From Calonectria ilicicola (Eukaryota > Ascomycota > Sordariomycetes > Hypocreales > Nectriaceae): DNA of 64,000 bases. This document shows positions 13,380 through 24,503 of the stretch, piece after piece (position 1 is the first letter of the stretch; every line of letters begins with the position of its first letter). The translations under genes and the position numbers were made by a program. The notes below the pieces were generated by a model that ran no database searches, was not told where the DNA came from, and worked only from the letters and a program-made list of their open reading frames with translations. Location: contig CP085831.1 in the NCBI GenBank assembly GCA_020809705.1, positions 3,844,001-3,908,000 on the forward strand. The letters run 5' to 3'.

Positions 13380-15275
13380 TAGACAACTTAGTCAGCCAAA
13401 GACATCTGATGTCGGCGCCCACATGTAAATTAGTATGGTAACCAATACGTGTTATGTCCCTTTCTAACGCGCCCTGCTTTACGCGCTGCCCACATCCGTT
13501 GTTGCGACCGGCTGTATATATATTGCTTGTGTATATATATTGCTTTGATTGCTTGTAATATATATATTATGATGGAGGCTCTTTTAAGCTGATATTTTCT
13601 TCTTTTGAGGAAGCTTAATAGGCTGTTAATATGATTGCTAAAGATGGAGGTTATAGTTTTATTATTTATTATAAGAAACCTTTAGCTGCCAATCTAATAT
13701 ATATAATACTTTATTATAGTAAAGGCTACCTTTATAGAGACTAGTTATCTGAATTAATATATAAGTTAAAGAAGTAAAAAACTAGTTTTTAAATGATTAT
13801 ATACTAATATTATTTAGTATTATAAAGGTAGCCTAACTAATATTAATGTATTTAGTATATATAAGGTAATTGGTCTAATATATATAACTATAATTTACTT
13901 AAGGCTAGTATATTTTTATAATATTAAAATAAGGATATTTAAAAGTATAAGATTAATATTATATTCTAATAAAATACTAATATTTACTCTATTTAAATTC
14001 TTACCTAATTATATACTAATAATAATCTTAATATTTAAATAATTACTAAAAATAATATAAATAATCTCCTATATTATTACTATTATTCTAAGCTAGTAAG
14101 TAGAATATTAATAGAGTAATTAATTAATTAATTAAAGAAAGAAGACTTTTTTATTATAATCTTTATAATAAAGATAGATATATCTTATATCTCTTTATTA
14201 CCCCCTCTTAGATATTAAACTTTATTCTAGTTCTCCTAATATAATTCTCTATAATAATATATATAAGATTAATTAATTTAATATATCTTTATTTAATATA
14301 TATAGAATAATCTCCACTTATCAAGACTTTTAGGTTATAACTGCCTTTATGAATAATGAAATAGAGGCATAATATACCTAGGCCTTAAGCTAATTGCTTT
14401 ACCTATTAAAGGATTATAGTCTTCCAATACCAAGGATCATTGTAATTGACTATAAGCTTGCCCTTATAAAAGCCATTAATAATTATATTGCTCTTTATAC
14501 TATATCTTATTTACTTTGCTATTAGTATGTGAATATAAATATATTAATAAAATATAAGCATTTTTTCTTAAAAGGTATAAAGGATCTAGTTATTGGTTAT
14601 ATGCAGTAAGCTCTTGCCTTTCAGAAGTTCCTTTAGCATTAGAATAACCTTATAAATAACCTTATATTTAAGGATTTTAATAATAATCTTATAATCTTTA
14701 AAAATAATATACTTTTTCCCTTTAAAGCTATTAATTATATTTTTAAAATATAGATTTATTTATAAAAGAAGAAAATTATCTAATACTATATTAACTATTA
14801 CTATTATTACAATTACTTAATAATCTCCTTAATTAAATCCTTTTATATAATAATAAAAAAGATTATTTAGACTAATATAAAAGACCTAGTAATAGTTTTC
14901 CAGAAGTTAATATTATTTTAGAATAATTAAAAGACTAACATTCTTTCTAAGTAAATATAAAAAAAATAAAATATTAATCTATACATTATAACTTCTTTAT
15001 ATCCCTATCCATAACCAAATATCCCCCAAAACATTATCCCTTATTACTAAAAAGTAAAAAAGCCTCAATTACAACCTTAAAAACCCCCAACTAACCCATA
15101 CCTACTATACACAATATAAACTATTTATAGACTACCTTACCATTACCTTATTTAAAGAAAGCTAATGCATAATAAGCCTATTAAACTTAATAAGATTAAT
15201 ATTTTCTAGCATTAGAAGCACAACAAGCCTAAGCCTAATATATCACCTTCATCTATACCTCTTAATCCTCTTATT

Positions 15276-15527
15276 ATGCAGGGAAAAAGCAGGCCAAAGG
15301 GGAGTATTGGTCTTGAGAAGGGAGGCCCTATCAACCGGGCCAAAAGGGACCCCTGTACAGCTAACCTTGCCATTGCCTTTGAAGCCGCAGAGGCTGTTGT
15401 GCTGCCACGGGCTTCAAAGAGGATAAAATTGTGTATAATACCAACAGAGCCTATGATACTATCGCCTTTAATAGCTCTTATTACTATTGATTGTATGTTA
15501 TTATTATTTACCTTATTTGGGCTGTAG
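15276..15527 (+). pseudogene. Remnant of MULE transposase C-terminus
   Basis: An open stretch of 83 codons in a GC-normal island inside the MULE. It contains GKSRPKGSIG and a downstream KRDPC segment, resembling the Gly/Arg/Lys-rich tail (GRPKG... RxPS) that closes many fungal MULE transposases. It follows the decayed transposase core on the same strand. It is not a stand-alone gene. Confidence 0.55.
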
Positions 15528-15996
15528 TGGCTTAAGGCTGGTGATGTTTATAAGCTAGGGATTATAATATAGAGATTATATTAATATATATTAGCTTAGG
15601 AAGAAGATTTTAATAATATTAATAATATTAAAAGTAAGAATATTAATAAGGGTAATAATAATAATAATAAGGTTATAGAGATATTATAGTTATAATAATA
15701 GTAATATAAAATTATAATTATAATACTAGAGCTTAATAACTAGAATAATAGTATTATAGCTAAATTTAAAGGTAAAATAAATAGATTAATTATAGATATT
15801 AAAAATGCCTCTTAGGTATTAGTTAGTAATAGATTATAAGTATATTTCCTTATATTATAATAACTTTAATTAATATACTTAATACTTTAACCAAAAACAT
15901 AATATAAATCAAACCATAACATAACCTTACTAAATTCCACTTAGTTTCACAGCTAAAATACCGGTCTCAGAGGTGGAGGGATGTCGTGCCACAATC

Positions 15997-16049
15997 AGCC
16001 ACAATTTGGCTGCTTGATACACAGAGTTGAGGGCTTGATACGCATAGCC
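15997..16049 (-). repeat. Right terminal inverted repeat of the MULE
   Basis: Reverse complement of 13327-13379, followed directly by the target duplication TAAACTAA. Confidence 0.9.
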
Positions 16050-19000
16050 TAAACTAAACATAGCACATAAAGAATATAAGAATATCTTATAGATAAGCTA
16101 CTATAATTACAATTACCTTTAATATATAAAGTAAAAATAATATATAGTATGCTTCCTTATTAAGATAGAAGATATAGTTATTTATTATATTTATAGAAGA
16201 TATTTCAATTAATATAAAGTAATAGAAAAAAACCCCTACTACTAGTTCACTATATTGGAACTAGATAAGCCTAAGTTCCTTAATTATAGTAAGCTACCTT
16301 AAAATAAATATTAAAACCTTAAATATAATATCTATATAATAGATAAAGCAATAGTCTAGTATTAAATAAAATTAAAAAATAAATAAAGCCCTTTGTAAAA
16401 GAGTAATATAAGCAGCTAGAGCAATAACCCCTAGAGTTATTAAAAGAACTCCTTAAAAAGCTTTATATTTTATAACTAAAAAGCAACTTTAATAATAATT
16501 AAAAATAAAAATAAGGATTAAAGGGAAGTAGTATAATATTATAATGAATAGTAGAGTTAAGTAAAACTATATAAATTGTTAAGTAATTAATAAACTTTAG
16601 CTACTATAGATAATAAAAATTAACTTATATAAAATCATTAATATAAAAGGAATATCCTTTAGATATAATAATAGTATTATAAATAAGAAGATTAATTATT
16701 TAAAAGTCTTTATTAAAGAAAAGAACTAAGGAATAATCTTTAATATTATTAATATTAGATAATATAATCTAGTTTTAGAATATTTATAATTATACTAATA
16801 TAACCTTAATATCTACTAGTGTACTAGCTAGGTATAAATACCTAAGGAGTATAATATAGCTAATAATATTTTTATAAAATATAATAAAAGATCTTGAACT
16901 CCTAGCCCTAACTAAGCAAAAGATATAAGTAAAAGAAAATCTTTATTATTTAAAGAAATAAAATATAAATATAAGAATAATTAAAAAAGATAAAAATAAT
17001 AAATAATTATTTACCTTAGAATATAATTCTAATAAATTAATAAAAGCTTTAAAGAAATAAAGGTTAAAGTAAAAATAAATAAATTATATAATATACTTTT
17101 ATAATATTAAATCTATAAAAAGCTTTTTATAAAAGAATTAGATACTAGATTACCTAAGTTTAATTAGTAAGATTATAAAATTATCCTTAAAGATAGATCT
17201 AATACCTAATTTTACCTTATTTATAATCTTAACTAAATCAAGCTTAATATCTTAAAGGAATATATCTAAGATATACTTAAAAAGAGATATATTTATATTT
17301 TAAACTTTAAAGCTAATTATTCTATTATATTTATATTTAAAAAAAATAAAAAATTATATCTTATTATAGACTATTAATAGTTTAATAATATTATTATTAA
17401 AGATTATACTTTATTACTATTGATTAATAAAATAAAAAATTATTTTTATAAAGTTAATATCTTTATTATATTAAATCTTAAAGAAGTATATAATCTTATT
17501 TATATTAAAGAAGAATATAATCTTATTTATATTAAAGAAGAATATAAATAGAAAATTGCTTTTTAAATAAAGTTTAGACTATTTGAATATCTAGTTATGC
17601 TTTTCAGACTTATAAACACACTAGTATTATTCTAATAAATAATAACTAATATATTATAAAAATACTTAAATATCTTTATTATTTACTACTTAAATAATAT
17701 CCTTATTTTCTCTAAAAATAAGGAAGAATATAAAGAATATATTCATAAGATCTTAAAAGCCCTTTAAAATACCAAACTTCTAATTAAACTAAAAAAAGTA
17801 AATTCTATACTTAAAAAGTAGAATTTCTAGAATATATTATTAGCCCTAATGAAATTCATATAGATCTAAAGAAAGTTATTATAATAAAAGATTAAAAGAA
17901 ATCTACTAATATAAAGAAAATATAAACCTTCTTTAGATTTACTAATTATTACTAAAGATTTATTAAGGGATTTAGTAAAATCACCTTAAATATAATAAAA
18001 CTAATTAAAAAAGGAATTACCTTTTAATAAGGAAATAAAGTATAATAATTATTCAAAGCTATAAGAAATGTTATTTTAAAAGAACCTATCCTTATAATAT
18101 TTAACCCTAATAAGCCTATAAAGCTAGAAACTAATACATTAGACTTTGCCCTAGGGGCCCAGATCGGACAACGAGATGAACAAGGAAACCTACATCCTAT
18201 AGCATTCTATTTATATAAGCTATATAGCCTTAAGCTAAATTACCTTATTTATAATAAAGAATTTCTTATTATTATTAATACTTTTAAAGAATTTTAATAA
18301 TATCTATTAAAAAGTAATTATAAAATTATAATATATATTAATTATAAAAATATTATTTACTTTATAATTATTTAAAAACTTAATAAAAGATAATTATAAT
18401 ATATAAAATACCTATCTAAATTTAATTACCAAATTATTTATATTAAAAGGATTAAGAATAGCTATACTAATATAATTAGCTACTAACCTAACTATAATAT
18501 AGAAAAACCAAAAATATAGAAAAAACTATTAATCTATAATACTAATAGAGAACTAGAATAAGCCTTAATTAATAAAATAATAATAGAAATAAAGAAAATA
18601 ATTATTACTATAAAAATAGGAGGATTACTATATATAACTAGAACTACTACTATAGAAATACTAATATAATAAGTAGAATAGGGCAATCTATTATTAAGAA
18701 AAATTAAAGAATATAATCTAGTACTTCTAGAAAAAGAAAAAACAGATTATTTATAAGTGCTAGAGGAATATTAAATGGAGTTAATAAGGGATATTTATAA
18801 ATATCCCTTATATAGCTATAAAGGTATTAATAAAACCCTTAAATAAATTAAATAGATATTTTCTTTTAATAAGATAAAAAAGAAAGTTAAATAAGTATAT
18901 AAGGAATGTAGTCTATATTAACACTTTAAAAAACCAAAATATAAACTATATAGATTATTATAATTATCCTTTATTATATAATAATTATAGGACTTAATTA

Positions 19001-20704
19001 TAATAGACTTTATTATTAATCTCCTTTTATTAGTAGATCTTACTATAGGAGTATATTATAATAATATTTTTATTATTATTAATTACTTTATAAAAGTAAT
19101 ATATTATCTCTCTTATAATAAAATAATAAAAAAAAATAATTTATTTATTTTTTCTTTTAATATATAATTATTATATATAGATTATTAACTAAAATCATTT
19201 TAAATAAAGAATAATTATTTATATTTAAATTTTGGTAAAGCTTGATGTCCCTTATAGGGCTAAACCACAAGCTAAGCATAGCTTTCTACCCTTAAACAGA
19301 TAGACAAACTAAATGCTAAAACTAGAAAATTAAGTAATATCTATAATACTATATTAATTACAAATAAACCGATTAGGTAGAAAAATTATTTATTATATAA
19401 TTAATATATAATATATTCTATAATTATAGTATTAAAATAATATTAATAAAAGCTAATTTTAACTTTATATTAGATATTTATTAAGCCCTCTTAGAAGGTA
19501 TAATTCAAATAAAAGCAATAATTAAGTTAGATAATCTAAGAAAACTATATAAAGAAATAAAGATTGAACTTAAATTTATTTATAATATTATAAAAAGATA
19601 TTATAATCTTAAAAGATTAAAAAGATTAACCTTTTTGGAGGGAGATATAATCTATTTAATAACAAAAAATCTTATAATAAAAAAATAAAATAAAAAAATT
19701 AACTTTATATAGATTAGATTATATCTAATTAAAAAAAAATATTAAAAAATAATTATAAACTTAATCTTTTAAATAATATTAAGATCTACTCTATCTTCTA
19801 TATCTTACTATTAGAACTAGGCAATAATATCTAAGTAAATATAAGATCTAAATATAAATTATAAATAAAAAACCTAGAAAATTAATAAGAAGTTAAGAAG
19901 ATATTATAAAGAAAAGAGAAAGATAAAAAATTCAAAATTAAATAAAAAGATTATAAAGAAATAACTTAAGAATTAGTAAAATACCTTATATATTACTTAA
20001 AAATACTAGAAATATTTCTAAAAATATAATACCAAGCAAACTATTAAAATTAATAATATTCTAATTAATAACATCTATAGCCCCTAAAGATTACACCTAA
20101 ATAATAATCTCTAACTCTACTTAATCCATATCCTCTAATTTATTTAAAAAAGAAAAACCTTAATATACTATTTTTATACCTTTTATTTTAAATTAATATT
20201 TCTAATAATAAAGATAAGATAAATAATTTAAGAATTCTTAAACTCTAGCTTAAGCTATAAGCACCTTTATTTAGATATAAAGGAACTTCTCCTTAGCTAC
20301 CTCCTCCTCCACATTTAAATAATCAAATTCCTAATTTATCTAAATTATTATAGATATTAGCATCTATATATATTTATTATTTATAAAAAACCATATATAC
20401 ATAGCCAAAAACACCTCTAAAGCATCACATATTCTACTATAATAAGTACATTCACCATAATAATCACCAAAATCTAATAATATCTTATACTATAAATCTT
20501 TAAAAGAATAAAAAGAATATAATATAACTTTAAAATCTATTAAATTAATAAGCTAGGCTTAAGTATTAGTATAAAGGTATAGCTTAGAAGTACCTAGACC
20601 CTAAGATATAATTAGAAAATATTTTAAAAAATAAGAATAAAAAACTTATATATAAGATTAACTTAATAGGCCTTAAGAATAAGACTAATAGAGAGAGGAT
20701 ATTA

Positions 20705-21099
20705 TATTATAACCTATAATATACCTAGGTAATTAAATAAGATAAAAATAATACTTACCTACCCTATAGCCTTATATTAACTAATAAGAAAGTACTTATA
20801 AGCAATCATTTATAATATTAATAATCACCCTATAATTACTACCTTAATCACCAATACATTAGATAGAACTAATACAATAAGTGCCTACTAGACAATAATA
20901 TATAAACAGATTAAAATCCACCCTTATAGCTAATACTAACCAGCTTTTAATACAATTTGATTACCTCAATTACAATTAACTATTACCTAATATAATACTT
21001 CTATTATTCTATTTACCATAACACACCTAATCATCCTGCTAACAATAAACCCTTCATTCTGATTGGTTCATTAAGTTGGGAATTGACCAGACCGTTACA
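20705..21099 (+). repeat. 3' LTR of element B
   Basis: 395 bp, ending in accgttaca just before the GGTCC target duplication. The first bases are RIP-decayed (tattataacc against TGTTATGACC in the 5' LTR). Confidence 0.9.
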
Positions 21100-21104
21100 G
21101 GTCC

Positions 21105-21125
21105 TCTTGGTCCTATATCTTTACA
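21105..21125 (-). repeat. Right LTR of element C, part right of element B
   Basis: Continues the LTR interrupted at 11438 and ends ctttaca at 21125, where similarity with the left copy (ending 5666) stops. Confidence 0.7.
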
Positions 21126-22022
21126 TAATTATCTTAGGGAAATGTAGTATATATTAAGTTAGAATGTTGGTGTTGATATACTAATGGTATAGGAAATTGT
21201 AAGGACAATTGGGATCCCAGCGCCACTGTGGCTGGAAGTGGCGTGCGACCCACTTAGTCTATTAGAGAATTTCGGCGAGCGATCGAGGAACGCTCGCCAA
21301 GTTGAAGTCTACATACCACAATACAATTTGTTCTACAACTCTCAAGATCACCCTGGTCAATGACCCTTATAGAAATAAGGTATTTTATTAAGAATTAGGT
21401 TCTTTACTATTACCTTTATTAGGGTAAGCTTATAGTTAGTGATAATAACTTGAGGCAGTAGTATTTTGAACTTGGCGATAAGCTGTTGAAGCTGGTCTAA
21501 TGCTTAAGTAAATTGTGTCTTTTTTTGCTATTAAGGAAAATTGTAGTTATTTGGAAGGTCTATTTTAGTAATATTAATCTATATATATTAAAAAGTGGTA
21601 TATTAAAGTAGTTGGTTTTATATGTATTGTTGTAGATCAATAGTTTATAATGCTGGCTGTAAAGTCTTATCTTGCTTAAGGGGGTAATAAAAAGGTACTT
21701 AATATAACTTTTATTATTCTAGTACTTTAAAAAGAAGTAATTATTCTTATTTCTTAATTAGGTAATGAGCTATTTAATTAATATTTAGTTAATAAGCTTT
21801 TTAATATAATATTATATAAGTAGATTATAGAGATTGTAGTGAATAATAAAGGAAGCTTCTTTATCTACCTCACTATAAATTTTTAAAAGAATTATAATAG
21901 GTTAAGATCTAATATTCCAGGACTTAATAATATTATCTTTAAACTTTAAAATAGCTTCTTTTTAATATTATAAAGCACTAGGAATATTAAGTAGGATATA
22001 ATTATAAAAGTAGCTTTTATTA
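21126..22022. other. AT-rich repeat-like stretch with a GC-normal island
   Basis: No gene is supported. Most of it is AT-rich and resembles RIP-decayed DNA. Bases about 21198-21365 are GC-normal and contain two perfect hairpins: a 7-bp stem at 21221-21227/21237-21243 and an 8-bp stem at 21274-21281/21291-21298, each with a 9-nt loop. The island starts with TG and could be an LTR edge, but I found no matching second copy or target duplication. Confidence 0.5.
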
Positions 22023-22027
22023 TTAAA

Positions 22028-22239
22028 TGTCACAGGCTGAAGCCTGGCAGAGGATTACAGCTATACCATATCTACCTTGATTAAGCTTCATGACTATATT
22101 GGTAGCGAGGGCACACTAAGGCATATATAATTAGAAGAACACATTCTTCTAATCATCTTCTTCTCCTTCCTCCTTAGCTTTAAATAGACCAATACAGAGC
22201 ACCCTTTAGGTTGAATAAACCCAGGACTAGCCCTTCACA
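22028..22239. mobile_element. Solo LTR of family X, copy 2
   Basis: A 212-bp unit beginning TGTCACAGGCTGAAG and ending cccttcaca, flanked by TTAAA (22023-22027 and 22240-22244). It equals 6424-6635 in length and differs nearly only by transitions. The TG...CA ends and 5-bp duplications identify it as an LTR left alone after recombination, or a very short non-autonomous LTR unit. The internal catatataattag stretch is TATA-like. Confidence 0.88.
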
Positions 22240-22244
22240 TTAAA

Positions 22245-22384
22245 TGTAAGGATCCGTACTTCCCATTACGTCAATTAGCCCGTCAGGCCAAAAGATAAGT
22301 CAATAATCGCAATGCTTGCAATTACAGGTACGGATAACAGCTATTAAATAGGGTCTCGTGCGCCCGGTTGCACAGGTCGTAACA
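22245..22384. repeat. Left terminal direct repeat of the TRIM-like element
   Basis: 140 bp, TG...CA, identical to 22599-22738 as read by eye. Confidence 0.92.
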
Positions 22385-22598
22385 CGATGTCTCCCTCCAA
22401 TGGGCATGCCCTCAGGCCCTATTGCCTCTCATTGGTTCACTGCGCTGATAAGGATAACCAAGCCTTATCATCTTGCGCCACACATAGCTGCCTTACCCCA
22501 ACTAGCCACAGCGGGGCCTAGTTTGAGCCGGCGTTGAATTCCTTGTCAAAGCGTGTGACCCTGGAATCGAACTCATGACCCACAGTATGCGATTATCG

Positions 22599-22738
22599 TG
22601 TAAGGATCCGTACTTCCCATTACGTCAATTAGCCCGTCAGGCCAAAAGATAAGTCAATAATCGCAATGCTTGCAATTACAGGTACGGATAACAGCTATTA
22701 AATAGGGTCTCGTGCGCCCGGTTGCACAGGTCGTAACA
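22599..22738. repeat. Right terminal direct repeat of the TRIM-like element
   Basis: 140 bp, identical to 22245-22384, followed by the TTAAA duplication. Confidence 0.92.
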
Positions 22739-22743
22739 TTAAA

Positions 22744-24503
22744 CTACTAAATAACCTAGTAGCCATTTAACTATAGCAACAACACCAAGCAATATAAATA
22801 TTCTAATATTTAGCTATTACTTAAATATTATTTTAATATATATATTAGTTTTTTTCTATTAACTTTAAAGCACCCCTTCAAACATTATAACATAATACAG
22901 ATTAGGCTAGAAACATTTGATCGCTTTTAATAAATAATAAGGATAACTAATTCCTCCTTAATAATAATTTTAACTATTTTCTAAACCTTATTAAAAAAAA
23001 GGAAATTTAACTTAAAAAGCACCTCTATTATCATCAAAAGCTTCAAGGGTAGCAGGCATATTATATATGTTGAACACATTAAGGTGGGAGGCAGAGGTGT
23101 CGCGTATGGACAGAAGCTATCTTAGGTTGCATAGTAAATTATGTGTGTACGCCGACATCGGGTATCACAGACCCACTAATAACTCTCAGCCACTGCGAGG
23201 ATGCTCGTTAGCCAAATGGGGATGCTAAATAGGAAGTTCCTAAATTTACAGGGCGGTTTCTGTGGCTGGGACAAGCCACACTCCACAATCAAACCGTGCG
23301 TTTTAATTCATGTACGCGATGACAGGGATGTTGGACACGCGCGTATTTACAATGCACTGTGTGTATATGGGTGACTATCCCCTCCTTTGAGAGGTAGCTC
23401 AGAGTTGGTTGCCCAAGAAGCACTCTGATTAGAGCCGAAATGGCAGTTTGGTAGCCTGTACCCTTTGTGCTGTTTAATACTATGATAGATAAAACCTTGA
23501 GGTTAAGGTTTTTAATAACCTTAGTAGATATTTCCTGTTGACGCATTTTAATACTGCTCTATTAGACTTTTCTATCAAGGTATCGGAGATGACATTTCTA
23601 GGTTATCACAACGTTTGGTAACTTTCTTGTTTTGGGTTTGCATGTGCAAGCCTTATTTGGTGTATTGACCTTACTGGTTAGCTAGACTTGTGTATAAGTA
23701 AAAAAAAAAAAGAGAATATTTCCTGTTAACCTTATTGAGACTTGAGTATAAGAATGGCTTCCTTTGTGAGCAAAGTGTACTTTAAACTATTACTAAAATA
23801 AACCTTTGCATAACAATCAACACAAAGTACACCGAGACACCAAAAAAGTTCATAGGCCAGAGACAGCCACCGCCAACACAAAAGCAACATTTTGGGTGTA
23901 AAGTAGAGCAAATAAAGAGCTCAGCAAGAGGGATACTCAGTTATGGTTCAATGAACCAAATACCAATCAACTCTGAAGGTAACAAATGATCGAAACGAAA
24001 TCTCATGATAGTATGTATTCTTACTAGTAATGAAACTTGAGATTATATAGAATTGGGTACTAGGTAATTATTTTGATCGGAATTTTGCGAATCCCAAATG
24101 TTCTCCCGCCCAAGTTTGGTTTGCTGGTTGACGATGGGAGCTCCTTCCGTAATCGCTACTTCCCACCTCTACGCCTACCGTGCATATTGGCAATGTCTTT
24201 CTTGCTGGCGAATTTTGTCTTTTCGATTTGCTCGTGGTTCGATTTGTCCTCCCTGTCGTGCCTCGTGCTGCTTTCTCGCCGATTTCTTTGGCGACGTCTC
24301 TACTCTTTGCCCACAGGCCTACCTTCGGGTGGCCGCCCTTTGCTCTTCTCTTCGGGGCCTACCTTCGGGTGGCCGAACATTGTCTACCTTGGGTGACCGT
24401 TTGTATACCCGTTTGGTTTCGGACTATATAGTCCCATCTCCGGTTCGTCATTTCGTGCTAAACTTTGCCATAAGGGTAAGGCTAATCTATTTAAATAGAT
24501 ACC
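22744..24503. other. Edge of repeat block and gene-free spacer
   Basis: AT-rich, RIP-like sequence runs to about 23050, where composition changes abruptly to normal. No gene is supported from there to 24503. Bases 24100-24480 are pyrimidine-rich, as in a fungal promoter or 5' leader, and hold a 20-bp unit, ggcctaccttcgggtggccg, repeated at 24316 and 24356. Confidence 0.5.

Larger units (their letters stand above)
13327..16049 (+). mobile_element. Mutator-like (MULE) DNA transposon inside element B
   Basis: A 2723-bp DNA transposon. Terminal inverted repeats of 53 bp lie at 13327-13379 and 15997-16049 with one mismatch seen. The 8-bp duplication TAAACTAA flanks it (13319-13326 and 16050-16057). 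On the + strand about 14330-14590, a decayed transposase core reads with few stops: an AFMNNE block, then LPIPRIIVIDYKLALIKAI, then a C..YVN.N block, which is the MULE domain pattern (second catalytic Asp region followed by CxWHxxKN). A GC-normal remnant of the transposase C-terminus remains at 15276-15527. The 8-bp duplication also fits hAT elements, but the transposase pattern argues for MULE. Confidence 0.85.
11439..21099 (+). mobile_element. Complete Ty3/gypsy (chromovirus-like) element B
   Basis: Full-length but dead LTR retrotransposon. The 5' LTR (11439-11833) and 3' LTR (20705-21099) are each 395 bp, and the element is flanked by GGTCC at 11434-11438 and 21100-21104. Decayed Gag is readable about 12030-12600, then, after an inserted Mutator-like element at 13327-16049, reverse transcriptase about 17150-17830, RNase H about 18060-18400 (including a DFALGAQIG block), integrase about 18780-19400, and a chromodomain-like tail about 19860-20030. 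All frames are full of stops, in the RIP pattern. Without the inserted element it would be about 6.9 kb. Confidence 0.92.
22245..22738. mobile_element. Miniature LTR retroelement (TRIM-like), intact ends
   Basis: A 494-bp element. Two 140-bp direct repeats (22245-22384 and 22599-22738), identical by eye, start TGTAAGGATCC and end GGTCGTAACA. They enclose a 214-bp internal region and are flanked by TTAAA (22240-22244 and 22739-22743). There is no coding capacity. The internal region has an 8-bp hairpin (tgataagg/ccttatca near 22449-22476) and, just before the right repeat, a stretch resembling the reverse complement of a tRNA T-arm (near 22558-22580). I cannot see an obvious tRNA primer site after the left repeat. 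Composition is GC-normal, unlike all surrounding DNA, so it escaped RIP. Confidence 0.85.

Noticed and set aside
13327..16049. hAT transposon
   Set aside because: The 8-bp duplication would fit, but the readable transposase blocks follow the MULE pattern and no hAT dimerisation motif is seen.
22558..22598. tRNA gene on the minus strand inside the miniature element
   Set aside because: A T-arm-like stretch is present, but the stem bases do not pair and no acceptor or D arm can be built, so it is at most a tRNA-derived remnant.
1..23050. CRISPR array or tandem satellite in the AT-rich block
   Set aside because: The repetition is explained by LTR pairs and parallel transposon copies; no regular short spacer pattern exists, and the DNA is eukaryotic.
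23289..23546. An 85-codon minus-strand gene
   Set aside because: No family, no introns or context support, and it is in spacer at the repeat edge.
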